Assembly (NCBI GenBank): GCA_021904315.1
Contig: CM038910.1
Coordinates: 2,666,001-2,730,000, forward strand
Origin: Sphagnum magellanicum
Taxonomy: Eukaryota > Streptophyta > Sphagnopsida > Sphagnales > Sphagnaceae
Length of the DNA stretch: 64,000 bases
Reading direction: 5' to 3'
The notes under the pieces are model-generated. The model saw nothing but the letters and a program-made list of their open reading frames with translations. It was not told the origin of the DNA and did no database searches. This document shows, in pieces, positions 1 to 11,434 of the stretch. Numbering within the stretch: position 1 is the first letter of the stretch; each line of letters begins with the position of its first letter. The position numbers and the translations under genes were made by a program.

Positions 1-6
1 ATAATC

Positions 7-404
7 GAGTTGCATGGAGCATCTGATTGCATTGCATCAGATGCTCTTGCACATTGATTCGAGTCTAGGTTTGAGGATGCTAGTCTTTATCTCAGAACTT
101 GATATGTATTTTGATATTGAGTTTTCAAGTGGTGACTCTTCAGATTTAGAAGAACAAAAAAGTCCAAGAGGAGGAACCATGGTCACAAGAAATTTGTAGT
201 ATGATATTGAGTTGCACGGAGCATCTGATTGCATTGCATCTGATGCTCTTGCACATTGATTTGAGTCTAGGTTTGAAGATGCTAATCTTCATCTCAGAAA
301 TTGATTTGTATTTTGATATCAAGTTTTCAAGTGGTGACTCTTCAGATTTATAAGAACAAAAAAATCCAAGAGGAGGGACCATGATCCCAAGAAAGTATCT
401 GAAC
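7..404. repeat. Tandem duplication, about 202-bp unit, two copies
   Basis: Copy 1 (from about 7) and copy 2 (from about 209) align with few mismatches over their whole length, from a shared GAGTTGCA start to a shared AGTCCAAGAGGAGG-type end. A third, more diverged relative lies near 12690-12866, so the unit belongs to a dispersed family. Each copy can be read as a short ORF, but the frames differ in stops, so coding is unlikely. Confidence 0.85.
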
Positions 405-2209
405 CCTGAACCCTAAAACCTGTCCTATCTTGCCATTGCATTACACAATTCTCATGTGGATTACTCCAAACTGACTCTTAGAGCATCTCCACTGCACAGT
501 AAACAGCATATGTACATTAAAATAAATCAGTGTTTAATGTTCACCTGTCCCTGAACATAACCATGAGTTAGTTCATTTCAAAAAGTGAAAAATCATTAAG
601 CCTTTACACTTGGACTTGTCAATATTACTGACCAGTTTGTAGCAAGTATTTTCGTTTAAAAATGATCCTCAACTTCATGGTATCATGGTGATATTTAGTG
701 CACATTAAGGACTTTTGCACTAGGGTAAAGAGGCACCAATCATAGTACCCTTAAGTTAGGGTTTCTTGTCGTTTTTGCAGGAGGGCTTCATCGTTTATGG
801 TGTCGAAAGGATAGATGGAGCTCTCCTCTTTGCACATTTATTGCACTAAAAATCAACAAAAATGGACTAGAGGTGAGAAAGTTATAGCTCCCTGAAGTAG
901 TGGGTTGTTGTAGTCCAAGACAATCACAAAGTAATGAAGGGAAGGTCTATTAGTAACAAAATAATACCATGTGTTCTATAATCCTAAACAACCACAAAGG
1001 AATGAGGGGGAGGTCTATCAATAACAAAGGAATGCCATGAGTTTTGATCAGGTTGAATATAATTCCTATAACTTGAATGATACATTGTTGATAATGTTGG
1101 ATATAATAACAGGAACTAGATGTTGACAACAATGTCATATATAACGAGCTGAGTTGAACATCAATGTAAAGCAACGATGTCAAGTTTTTATAGACAGACA
1201 TAAACACAACACAAAGAGCATACACAAACGCATAGAAAGAGGAAGATTGAGAGAGATAGGGAGACAAACTTGAATCTCATGAGAAAATTTTGACAACCAT
1301 CACTCTGATGTTCTTTTCATCAATCTAGGGAGAGATGGAAATATTGTCCCATGTGGCATTGGGGGGTTGTGGATCTTACAATAGTAGGTTATTGTTCAGA
1401 AGATTTTAATTTCAAAACCTTGAATGAACCTGTGACTGTGTGACTACTGCTACAAATATATCGACTTATTGCAATTTAAAAAAAAAAAGAACGATAATAA
1501 AAAATAGTTTAAGCTTAATTATATTATTATTCTTCTCTTGTTTATGGGAGGAAAGGTGTCCTTGGATAAGATCTGAAGTGTTTGTTCATAGAGTGTAAAC
1601 TACACAAAGATAAAAGTCTTATGTGTTCTGTCCATTTTTTTCAAAACATCAATCCCCCTCACTTCCAACAGCCACAAATTTCTCATTTTGGCTTGGAATT
1701 GAGTGTCATAAACACCTACTAGTGCTGTAGTTGAAGGTTCACTTAAGCTTTTTGAGGACCAAGTTCATCAAAAAATGAACGGTTACTAAGCCCCTGAGCT
1801 CTGAATTCTTAAATGTTCGTTGATTGGCCATTCTACCCTAGTACAGAACCGGTGGTTTTCTTTTGGCAAATTTTGGTCACTTGGTGACCAAAATAAAAAA
1901 TAAAAATGCAAATCCTACAAAGGATTTTTTGAGAAAAAATGATCAAAAGTTACCATATTTTGAGGGGAATTTTTTTTTTGGAATTGCCATATCAACAAGT
2001 TCCAGCATGTCACCACGGAAACATAGCAGGAATCGACGATTGTTAGTGTGTCAGATGTGTCAACAGGAGGGGTTCGAGTTTTGTGTAGACACCACATACA
2101 ACAGAGCCCTATCCTTGGATCTGGCCTGCCCTAGCACTTAAGTAGTCCGTTACCGGCCCATCAACCCTAATAAAGCTATCTGTAAATTAAGAAAACCACA
2201 GCACCAGAA
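405..2209. other. Intergenic AT-rich DNA, no gene seen
   Basis: Only short unconvincing ORFs are present. It contains a GAGCATCTCC sequence at 481 that matches the terminal repeat of the MITE at 61659-62037, but no partner end was found nearby. A short tandem duplication lies at 911-1046. Confidence 0.6.
911..1046. repeat. Tandem duplication, about 68-bp unit
   Basis: The block with CACAAAGTAATGAAGGGAAG (about 925) is repeated about 68 bp later (about 993) with several substitutions, including the following AGGTCTAT and TAACAAA segments. Confidence 0.7.
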
Positions 2210-2580
2210 CCCTGAGTTTGGTCAGAAACAGGGTGAGATTAAGAAAAACCTGCAAAAAAGTACATTACCATATAAAAAGAAGGGGGGGCGAGGGGACTGG
2301 GAAATCCACCAATTTTTTTGTAAACCAAGTTCATCCTCCCTTCACCTCATCTTTCCTTATTCCAGAGCGCCTCCACTGTTGCTACATATATTTTCATTGC
2401 TCTTACATGTACTATAATTAACCTTGAACATTGTGCATTAAATGCTGAGTTTCAACAATTCATAGTCCGATTTAATAAAATTTCATTACTTTACTGATAC
2501 GACTGATTCGAGGTTGAAAGAGGGGTTTGGGGGTGAAAGGAGGCCCAAAGACAGGGTGAAGACAGGATGACTTGGAGATA
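2210..2580. repeat. Dispersed repeat, copy 1
   Basis: This block shares ordered similarity with 5576-5700 and 6360-6560: a TTTGGTCA / AAAAAAGTACATTA segment, then a CTCCACTG / GTGCATTAAATGCTGAG segment, then GAGGGGTT / GGTGAAAG / GACAGGGTG. The order is conserved but the second copy is stretched by an insertion of several hundred bases. Element type unknown; no ORF. Confidence 0.6.
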
Positions 2581-5071
2581 ACTTTAATATAGAGAGGGTG
2601 TCAAATAGGCTTGAGAGTAGGTGTGCAAAAAAAATATTATGACCAATAAAATCGCTGGATTTGGTGGGTTCAATTTTTATTTTTTTTGTAGTTTTTTTTA
2701 GTGAACTACCAGTTAAATGTCTATTAGGGTTTGATAGGTTTGTGAAATGTTCAAAGTACCAATGGAAATACTAGAATGGGACCATTATTTTCAATGTTCA
2801 GCAGAATAGGGTTGTGTGTAGACTTGAAGATTTCTCTTTCAGGCCAATGGGGTTGCTGGATTTGGGGGTCTGAATTTGTTTTCTTCTTTATCTTCAGTGA
2901 ACACCATCAATAAGAAACCCCAGTTTATAGTGGGGGTATTATCCCACGCCAAAAATGGTTAGGAACAGTTTTGAAAATAGAAATTTCATGCAGCCAATGG
3001 GAAGGCTCAGTGTGTCGGGAATGTGCCTTAATTTATTTTTCTTTGAAGTTTTGAGTTGGGGGGGGGGGAGGGATTTTTTTTCTTTTTTCCTTGTTCCCAA
3101 TATGTCCCATTCAAGTTCCCAATGGGTTCCCATTAGGTTCCCAATAAGTTTACAGACAGGGTTCTAGCAGATTACTTGTGCACTTTACCAGTTTTCTTCC
3201 ATCAAGTGACTGCGCAGGTTGTTTGCGGTCATTAAAAATAATGCAAAAAACATAGGATTTCATAGATTTTGCAAAATACCTAGATTTTCATTTAACACTG
3301 ACTTAGGGATTGCATTATGAGTGATAGCTTAATATTAAGTGAATACTAACTTAACATAAAATGTTCATGGTAAGTAGATGTAAGTCCTAAATGACTAGCA
3401 AGGTGTTAGGGGACTCAACACTTGAGTCCTTAACATCAAGTGTGAATGCACCTTAAGAATTGGAAATGTAAGTCCACAAGCTAGGATTCCCAGATATTCT
3501 CAAAATGTATCTCTGGAGTCTGAAAAGGTTCCAAAGTAAAAATGGCGATATTTTAATGCCACACTGCCTTTATGCATGGGAGCCATGCATTAAAAGGTTG
3601 ATGCACATGCAGCCCCTGTTCACACAATCCATGATTTCTTTTGAAATGGAAAAGCCTCCTTGATCCAGACGTCTTCAGCAAACAAATATTGTGGGATTCC
3701 TTTTGACCCTCAACCAGTTTTGGCCAAAGTAAAACATATGCTTTCCTCTTGACTGACCCGGGTATGAAACAATGGTTCAAAACCAGGCTGGGTTTCAGTT
3801 GGTTTTCTCACAAAGAACAAAGATTTGGGTATCATCATTGGTGTGATACCCACAATGAAACCTGCCCCTCAATTCTCACTTCAATGAGAACTGCTCACTT
3901 CAATGAGAATCGTCTTATAAATAAACAAATAGAAGTATGAGAAGCAGCCAGGGTATAAAAAAATCAAAGGAAATTTTCAATTTTAGAGGTTTAGGATTAA
4001 GGGCCATATATTTTAGGGGTAGGTAATCGAGTTATCTGTAAAGTCATGCCCTGCTGGGCCTGAGTTACACCCCTCATTTGACGCTTCATCCCCTCCTGGC
4101 TGTTGTCTGCAAAGTCTTGAAATTTTATTAAATAAGGGTATGAAATACTGAAACTCGGGATTAAATGCACCAGGCTCGAGAACGTTTATAGCTACAGTGC
4201 ACATAGCAGCAGCAGTGATTGGTTGAAGGCGTTCAGGAAAAGAAAGGACAGGACAAACTCAGTTTAGCACCAAATTTGCTGCTAAACCGAGTTTCATGCC
4301 CCATTGAAGGCCAGTAGACCTTTTTATTTTCCTGTTTTTTGAAATCTCATCCCCTATGTGACCAAACAGGGGGCTTCGGTGCCGTCTTTTCCTGACTTTA
4401 CGGATATTTTGATATGCAAATTTTTATTGCCCCAAGTTTAATATTAATAGACAAGCATGTGCAGATGTTGGGTGCACCCATCGAACTGATGGGTTGTTTT
4501 GCAGTCTACCCACCTATTTGTTGGGTTTTTTCTGAAAATATGAATGTTGGGTAACGAATTTAATCATGTTTTTATATCATTATTTTTTTGGGATTGTCTT
4601 TGGCCTTTTTGTATCACAAGGTTTCATATCACTATGAAATGTTTAAAACAATTCATATGACCAATTTTGTAAATGAAATTTGTTTGATAAACATACAAAT
4701 AATTAGCTTCAATTCCTTTAAATCTTATAAAAATGAGATTCTTAAAAAATTGATTTGAAAGATTATGCAAGAATTGATTAAAATAAAACATGTCAATTTA
4801 AAAATAGATTCGAATTTTAATTTATTTGAAATATAATTTTAAAAAATTAATTTGATATTATTTTTAAAAGTTCAAAAGGATTTTATGAAAATTTAATAAC
4901 AAAAATATAAGGAAATTCATTTTTAATTGATTAATTTGCTTATATTGTTGTTGCATTTTGTGTTATAAAAATTACTATTGCCTTATATAGTAGACATGCA
5001 TGTATGATTTTAAGTTTTACTAAGCATGTACAGGGCAAACACAACTAGTTTTTTATTAGTTGTGAATGCAT
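2581..5071. other. Intergenic DNA with small palindromes, no gene seen
   Basis: No credible coding region. Notable small structures are an 11-base G run near 3058-3068, a near-perfect 32-bp palindrome at 3404-3435 (arms around TGTTAGGGGACTCAA / TTGAGTCCTTAACA) and a hairpin near 3570-3596 (TTTATGCATGG / CCATGCATTAAA). Confidence 0.6.
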
Positions 5072-5300
5072 TTATGCTAATCATTCTCATTTTCTCATGA
5101 TGAATATCATTTGTAACGTGAACATATGGGCCTTAAAACCTTTCTTTATACATCCCTTAAACCTTTCCACATACATCTTTTAGAACTACATTCATAACAA
5201 ATTGCAAAATTTTATCATTGTAAATCCTAAATTCTTTTAGATGAATGTTGCATTTTGAACAAATCTTATTGACATGTCTTGACCAATGTTGCTTGGTTCT
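5072..5300. repeat. Dispersed AT-rich repeat, copy 1
   Basis: Aligns in the same orientation with 34318-34530. Shared landmarks in order are a GTTAATCATT-like start, ATGTCATTTGTA, CATATTGGCCTTAA, TTCATCCC, CATAGTAAATTGCAAAATTTCATCA and a TTGAAAA/TTGCTTG end. No coding capacity. Confidence 0.55.
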
Positions 5301-5575
5301 TTTTTTTTCCATAACTGGAAGGGCATATCTACGTCAAAAAAAATTGTGCCCTCACAAGGTATCAAATAATAGGATTTTCAAATTATGAAAGACCTACATG
5401 TTATCAAATTGCCAATGTACACAATAACCTCAATTACCAATTTCCTTGGTTATGTTTTTGAAAATACTCACATGCTATGCACAAGACCATCTCCACCTTG
5501 TGATGAAAAACACCTTTTCATATTAAATTTTTGATAATAAAAATATTCTTAAAGTCAAGAAAAGACAAGATGAAT

Positions 5576-6560
5576 ACCCCAAGTTTGGTCATACATAAGG
5601 TGAGGATTTTTTAAAATCTACAAAAAAGTACATTATCATTCAACAAAATGATGGTTTTTTGAGTTTCACCTTGTGATTCTGTTTTTTGGAGTGCCTTTGT
5701 AACAATAAATAATTACTAGAAATTGTAATTGCAAATAATAGTATTGTAGTTTGGGGTAATAGTACGAATAAAAATGGGGAATAAAATAATGAGTCACATG
5801 GGCCTTACAAAAAGAATTTTTTGACTAAGGGCATAAAGGTTACTTATGAATAATTTAGATAATTATTTTGGGTTAGTAATAATAGGAGATCAACTATGTA
5901 GACTTGATCAAATCCTAACTCCCAAGTAATGTAAAACCTATCCATAGAAGGATGAAAAATTATATGTGGCACATGACGATTGGTTTGATACATGGGGAAT
6001 AGATGTAGATGAATATGGTTGACTATTCATTCAATTTTTTTCTTTCAAGTATATAAGGGGTAAAGATTAGAGCTTTTGGCTCATAATTTGCATTCAATAA
6101 TTTCATTTTGTTATTTGGATCAAAATTTATAAAAATATCATATGTGAATAAAAAACCTTGAAAAAATAAAATGTGAAGATTATTGTGAATATCATTGTGA
6201 AAACTTTATAATAGGCAGATGGGTGATCCTATCCCAAGAAAATGTAAAGTCTAATGTTGGAAATCATGTGAATGATGAACATCGCAAGTGTTGTTTTGAA
6301 ATATGTTTGATAGTCTACCTCTATGCTAGAAGGGATTAATCAAAATTTAATTTTCATAGTTCCAAACCCCTTCTTAGCTACACGTCCACTGCTACTACAT
6401 AGATTTTCATTGCTCCTATTTATATAGTTACTATAAATCCTCTCAAACCTTGTGCATTAAATGCTGAGATTCAGCATTTCATACTGAGATTTCCTTACTT
6501 TACACATACCACTAAAAGAGGGGTTAAGGGGTGAAAGACAGGGTGGAGACAAGGTGCCTT
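5576..6560. repeat. Dispersed repeat, copy 2 (interrupted)
   Basis: The 5576-5700 and 6360-6560 parts match the two halves of 2210-2580. The roughly 650 bp between them (5701-6359) has no counterpart in copy 1 and holds no gene that I can see, so it is probably a later insertion or a deletion in copy 1. Confidence 0.5.
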
Positions 6561-6639
6561 TATGAATTTTTTTAATGTATGCAATAGGATAAGGTAAAAT
6601 GGCCCATCATCAAACACTTTGGCAAATCTTTCTCAATTC

Positions 6640-7395
6640 TTCTCCATTTTAAGTGATTTAAAATGTTTTAGGAGCACCTTTTCAAGGTTTACAAATCACC
6701 TTTGAAATGTAAAGCCAAATGAGCACCCAAAAAAAAGCAGTAAAGAAAATACATTTTTTCGAATTGCAAAATGCGTTTTTTTCATTTTTCTTCATTTTGA
6801 CCTGCCTTATTTCATTGGTGAATAACTTTCTCATTTTACTTTTTTTCAATTGCTTTGAAATGGCCATCTCAAGCTCCATCAATCGCCTTGTAACTCTTAA
6901 GGCAACAAAATAATATTTAAGGAATTTATGAGAGGTTCTAAAATAGGCTATGACCTATTCAATTGAGAATTTTCTGTAAAATTAAAAATGAGAAAGTTAC
7001 AGCCCCCCAAGTAAAGGGGGTCAAAAACTGAAAAGAACAAATTACTGAACATTACAAAGCATGTTCCCGAGCACACAAAAATTCCTTGTATCTCACTCTG
7101 TTGCTATTAAAGTTTCAAGATGATTTGTAGAACTTCAGATGGTGCTCCCATAGCATTTTAAATTGTTTAAAATAAATGAGAAATAAGAAAGTTATGATGT
7201 TTGAAAGTAAGAGGGGTTCACAGAGAAAAATCAAAATAAAAAATGCATTTTGTAAGTTGGAAAGCTTTTTTTTTTTTCTTGTTATTTTTTCATTAATGCT
7301 TTTTGTTTGCACTTCATAAATGATTCCTAAAGCTCAAGGTAAGGCTCCCATAACATTTTAAATCACTCAAAATGATCACATTTTCTTACCTAGTA
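6640..7395. repeat. Large imperfect foldback plus direct repeat
   Basis: The reverse complement of about 7075-7390 aligns with 6640-6930: both arms carry TTTAAAATG...GGAGC, an ACAAATCA.CTT segment, an AAAATGCATTTTTT-like core and TAACTTTCT. The spacer and right side also repeat directly (AAAATGAGAAAGTTA near 6990; AAATAAGAAAGTTA near 7183). The result is a three-unit structure with one inverted unit. Small ORFs on both strands are by-products. It is likely a foldback or MITE cluster. Confidence 0.6.
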
Positions 7396-7601
7396 ATCAT
7401 CTATTTTCCTACCTATCTAGCTATGTATAGGACCTACTTCTTACAAAATGGGTTACTGAGGTGAAACCTGATATGGGTTAAACCTGATATTAACTCAATT
7501 GAAGTTCATCCACATCATAACTGAAATTGGCAGAACCAAAAGTGGAACCATGAGATAGATGCCGCCAAACCTAGGAAAAGACACAAAAACTGGTTAGGTA
7601 T

Positions 7602-7697
7602 AGGGAAGGTCCTGTTGGCAGGGCACTTCGCCTTTGGAACCTAGGTCAGAGCCCAAGCTCCAAGATGCCATCACAAGAGACAACAAGGCCTTCCCCA
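7602..7697. repeat. Hairpin MITE-like unit 1 of 5
   Basis: The left arm starting GGGAAGGTCCTGTTG pairs with the right arm CAACAAGGCCTTCCCC, with a weaker inner stem. It is the first of five hairpins sharing GGAAGGYCC arms upstream of the kinase gene. Confidence 0.6.
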
Positions 7698-7745
7698 ACA
7701 TAACACCTCTAAAACTTTTACAGTTGATTCAAATCAGTGATCAAG

Positions 7746-7846
7746 TATAGGAGAAGGTCCTGTTATGGGGGCCTTTTGGATTTGAGATCCTTGAGGTTGA
7801 TAGGTCGAAAATTTGGAAGGCCCCATAGTGGGACCTTCCCTGCATA
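7746..7846. repeat. Hairpin MITE-like unit 2 of 5
   Basis: The left arm with GAGAAGGTCCTGTTATGGGG pairs with the right arm CCCCATAGTGGGACCTTCCC, and the pairing continues inward through GGCCTTTTGGATTT / AAATTTGGAAGGCC. This is the best-paired member of the cluster. Confidence 0.7.
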
Positions 7847-7906
7847 GAGCAATGACATTTTTTTCTATTTTAAAAAAAATGACTAATCATAAAATTGAAA
7901 AATTTC

Positions 7907-7961
7907 AAAATCTGGAAGGCCTAATAGATCCTTCAAAATCTATTTGACCTTCCAGATTTCA
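7907..7961. repeat. Hairpin MITE-like unit 3 of 5
   Basis: AAATCTGGAAGGCCTAATAGAT pairs with ATCTATTTGACCTTCCAGATTT, leaving a short loop. It is a shorter member with the same GGAAGG/CCTTCC arms. Confidence 0.6.
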
Positions 7962-8406
7962 AAAGATCCAATAAAATGAAGGTAAATTTTAAGATAAGTT
8001 AGAGAAAGTAAACCAGGAGAGGTTCAGGCTAGGAATGACCAGAAAATACACAAAGAAAAGCCAATACTTTAATGGCCCACAAAACATCGACCCAAAACTT
8101 GTCTAGGCATTATCCATTTCTTTTGAGAAAAAGATGAATTGAGCCAAGGGCAGACCAAAAAAAAAGGAGTAGGCAATACTTTTGTACTACTTGCAAATAA
8201 AGACATGAGTTAATTGTTTTGAGAAATTGAACATAGAGAGGTCCATAACATTCCATTCTCAGAACGAAATTAAATGTAGATATAGACTTATTGACCTACC
8301 AACTTATCGACCTATTTTTTTCACATGTAAAGCACTGTCGGTTCTTTTATTCTTTTTCTTTTCATTTTTAAAATACCTTATGAAGGAAAAAAATCTGTCG
8401 TACCTT

Positions 8407-8530
8407 ATGTCGGGGAAGGTTCTGATATTGGGCCTTCTGGATTTTTGGTCCCTCACCTCAGCTCATGGACTTTGGGAAGAGACCTCAAATCCAAAAGGCC
8501 CTGTATCCTATCTGGAACCTTCTCCTATAC
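8407..8530. repeat. Hairpin MITE-like unit 4 of 5
   Basis: The left arm GGGGAAGGTTCTGATATTGG, continuing into GCCTTCTGGATTT, pairs with the right arm AAATCCAAAAGGCC...GGAACCTTCTCC. The flanking TATGT/TATAC also pair. Confidence 0.65.
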
Positions 8531-8595
8531 TAACAATAATATGTGTTAAATTCCTTCACACCAACAACAAGAACAAAAAACCGTAGTTAACTTGA

Positions 8596-8719
8596 CAGCT
8601 AATGAGTGTCCATCAACTACAAGGCAGGTTATAGTTTCAGCCAATAACCCTCCATAACAGCTAATGAGTGTCCATCAACTACAAGGCAGGTTATAGTTTC
8701 AGCCAATAGCCCTCCATAA
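8596..8719. repeat. Near-perfect 62-bp tandem duplication
   Basis: Two adjacent copies beginning CAGCTAATGAGTGTCCATCA, at 8596 and 8658, differ at about one position (CCAATAACCC versus CCAATAGCCC). The near identity indicates a recent duplication. Confidence 0.9.
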
Positions 8720-8903
8720 CGGAAGCTACACTGACAATCACATGATTTTCTAGCCATAAAGCACCGCCTGGATTTTTCCTTTGTATTTTCAGCTGCATTA
8801 CCTGCCCGAAGAAACCTGTTTTCATCAAGTGGAATCTTCGGCGCTGGGAGGTACCAGCCAGCCTGTCACTATTTCTAAAAAGTGAAAAAAACTCTACTCT
8901 ACT

Positions 8904-9018
8904 TTACATAGGAAAAGGACCTAAGTAGAGGCCCTTCTGTGATTTTCGACCTGTTCCCTTGGCCTGAGGCACAGATCTCAAATCAGAGAAGGGCGTGTAC
9001 TCAGGCCCTCCTCATATA
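8904..9018. repeat. Hairpin MITE-like unit 5 of 5
   Basis: The left arm TACATAGGAAAAGGACCTAA, with GCCCTTCTGTGATTT, pairs with the right arm AAATCAGAGAAGGGC...GGCCCTCCTCATATA. Same architecture as the four hairpins before it. Confidence 0.6.
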
Positions 9019-9853
9019 CAATAACCCTTTGAGTCAAGGAACATCCAGCAAGGAAGGTAGGAAATTGCATGTAAAAGATCGCAGGGGACTGTGTAATCCT
9101 CGGCGTGTTGAAAACGAAACCAAAAGATAACATGTCCAAAAGGTCGTTTACGCTGGCAGCCAATGACCATCCCTAAAACCAACAGGCCAATGAGCGTGTA
9201 GGCCAGGAGCTGTCCAGACCCCACAGGTACATAAGAAACCGCGGGTGTGTAGTGTTGAGTTGCGACTTGTGAGCGGATGGTGAACACGCTGCATCATCTT
9301 TCCCAAAGGCCGTCGTACAACTCACCGCAACCCCGACTCGTTTCCGAAAGACAAAAGTGGTCGCTGACATCTTCCGAAGACAAAAGTGGTCGCTGACATC
9401 GCGGTACGCTTTTACCGATTGTTGGGTATTGTACACGGAGTCAATGTGTCGGGGAGAATGGGACTGCGTGCAGATTCAAATGCCAATTTTGTTTTTCCAT
9501 AAAAACATAGCTCCCAAGAGATTGGAGACCATAATTTCTCTCTTTCGGGCGCGATTGAGCAGAAGCCATGCTCCCCGTCAATTTGGGAGATCACCATCCA
9601 TACTGAACTTGGGGTTTGAGGGAGGAAGTGAGGTTGAGCAGTTACAACTTGTTGTCGGAACGCCACGAGCTTGCTCAAGCTGCAAAAACTTGTTTCAAGT
9701 GTAGGGAAAATACAACCGTTTTCTTGATCGTGGAAATTTTCTAGCTTTGATTTTTAGTACAAGAGTTTTGGTCTCTCAGAGTGTGATTTCGTCAAGGTTA
9801 CTCTCGGTAGGTTTTGTTTTGTTTTGTTTTTGGGCGAACTTTGTGATTCCAAC
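9019..9853 (+). promoter_or_regulatory. Upstream region and probable 5' leader of the kinase gene
   Basis: This stretch is less AT-rich than the flanks and leads straight into the kinase ATG at 9854. It holds a tandem duplication of about 28 bp at 9340-9398 (GACAAAAGTGGTCGCTGACATC repeated). A 115-codon open frame at 9357-9704 shows no recognisable domain and is treated as leader. Transcription start and any leader intron cannot be placed by eye. Confidence 0.4.
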
Positions 9854-11434
9854 ATGGCTCACACTAGTATGAGTTTGTTTGAGGAATGCAAAAAAGTGGC
9901 GGCGGCTTTGCAACTGAAAAAGGTCAAGTTTAACAAATCCTTGAGCAAACTCCTTGCAAAAACATACTCAGTTTCCCTCGATGAGGCGAGTAAGTTCGGT
10001 CCTCGAGAAGAAGTTGGAAGTTCCAAGTGTGAGAAAGCTGTGGTGGAATTGAGACGTGTTATGAGCTGCGGCGAATTGCTAGTGACACAGTGGACCGACA
10101 AACAGTGGTGGAAGACGGTGATCAGCACATCGGATTCCGCATCGCTCCAAGCAAAGGTTGTGCTCCACTTGAAGGAGTTTTTTGTGTGCGTCAAAGTGTT
10201 GAGAGTGATTGCAAATGGAAATCAAAACCTGTTATTTGATCACAGAAACGCACTTCTATCAGAAGTCCGCGATTTAGGATTGTCGATGTCAACTGTCGAG
10301 TCAGATGTCGAGAAAGCCTGTAAGGAAGACCTTGATAGCTTGAAGAGCTGGATCCAGGATAAATATAGTAAAGGATGGTTTGTAAAGCTGGAAGTTAAGG
10401 ATGTTAAGCTCGCAAACCTTGTGCTAGAACAACTTAGGCCGCCTGGCAATTCCAGTCTTCAACATCAGTCTAGCTCGAAATTAGAATACACTGATGTGAT
10501 AATTGGAAATCGGCTTCTTGGCGAAGGAGGAGGTGGAAAAGTACTTGCATGTGAGTTCCTTGGATTGGAAGCAGCTGCTAAGGTTTTTCTTGCAAGCAGT
10601 TCTAATAATGCCAAGGTAGTGGAGACTGAAGCACAGTTGTTTGCAAGGTTGCGGCACCCAAATGTTGTTCGGTTCATAGCGCACGTAGTTGACGAAGATC
10701 AGCATGTCATAGTTTCGGAGTTGATGCAAATGGATCTACGCAAGTACTTAGATGAGTTCAACAAGGGAGGTGACGGAAGTCCTCGAGGTCTTCCGTTGGT
10801 TGAAGCTGTCGATATAATGTTACAGATAGCGCAAGGCATGAGATACTTGCACGACGGGCGGATGATGCACCGTGATCTCAAGTCAAAGAATGTTCTTGTA
10901 AATGTGATCCCTGGTCCGGATTCACGCGTTTTTTCCTCTGTGCTGCAAGTTAAGGTCGCAGACTTCGGTTTAGCAAAACTGACGGACAGCTCTAGATACA
11001 CTACTAGGGATGTGGGTACAACTAGGTGGAGAGCACCCGAGGTATTCGAAGACGATAACAACCCAGGAAAATACAAGAAGTCAGCAGATGTCTACAGTTT
11101 TGCAATGGTTTTCTTTGAGGTTCTAACTGGCGAGATACCATTCGACGGAATTCCACTACGCAATCTTCTTCAAAAACTTCACAGCGGGTTGCGGCCTCAC
11201 CTACCACGCAAGGAGTGTCCTAAGTACCTATCTGCACTCATCAAGAAATGTTGGTCCAGGAACGCTGCACGCCGTCCTACATTCGCCACAATTTGCAAAA
11301 CGTTGGTAAATTGCAAAGTTGCAATTCTTGCTGCACAATCTCCATCCCCAAGAAACATTCTTTCGTATGACTCAGACGATGAAAGTAGAAGAAGTCCTAG
11401 CGGATTATGCCGCGATTGTCATTTTCTCTTGTAG
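9854..11434 (+). CDS. TKL-type (RAF/MLK-like) serine/threonine protein kinase, plant
   Basis: Intronless 526-residue protein. I place the start at the ATG at 9854 (context AACATGGCT, a good plant start), because the open frame upstream has no ATG. The kinase domain fills roughly residues 220-480. It has a glycine loop LGEGGGGKV, an invariant Lys in AAAKVF, a helix-C Glu in VETEAQLF, a catalytic loop HRDLKSKN, DFG in VADFGLAK and an APE motif in RWRAPEVF, so all catalytic residues are present. HRDLKSKN and the GTTRW activation segment are typical of TKL/RAF-like plant kinases, which phosphorylate Ser/Thr. Residues 1-215 are a helix-rich N-terminal region rich in Lys, Glu and Leu that I do not recognise; it could be a helical-bundle regulatory domain as in plant MLKL-like proteins. 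The C-terminal tail is Ser/Asp-rich. No signal peptide or membrane segment is evident, so a cytoplasmic protein is likely. The substrate is unknown. Confidence 0.92.
   Translation: MAHTSMSLFEECKKVAAALQLKKVKFNKSLSKLLAKTYSVSLDEASKFGPREEVGSSKCEKAVVELRRVMSCGELLVTQWTDKQWWKTVISTSDSASLQAKVVLHLKEFFVCVKVLRVIANGNQNLLFDHRNALLSEVRDLGLSMSTVESDVEKACKEDLDSLKSWIQDKYSKGWFVKLEVKDVKLANLVLEQLRPPGNSSLQHQSSSKLEYTDVIIGNRLLGEGGGGKVLACEFLGLEAAAKVFLASSSNNAKVVETEAQLFARLRHPNVVRFIAHVVDEDQHVIVSELMQMDLRKYLDEFNKGGDGSPRGLPLVEAVDIMLQIAQGMRYLHDGRMMHRDLKSKNVLVNVIPGPDSRVFSSVLQVKVADFGLAKLTDSSRYTTRDVGTTRWRAPEVFEDDNNPGKYKKSADVYSFAMVFFEVLTGEIPFDGIPLRNLLQKLHSGLRPHLPRKECPKYLSALIKKCWSRNAARRPTFATICKTLVNCKVAILAAQSPSPRNILSYDSDDESRRSPSGLCRDCHFLL

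Noticed and set aside
9357..9704. 115-codon ORF before the kinase
   Set aside because: No domain. It overlaps a recent short tandem duplication and lies in the likely 5' leader.
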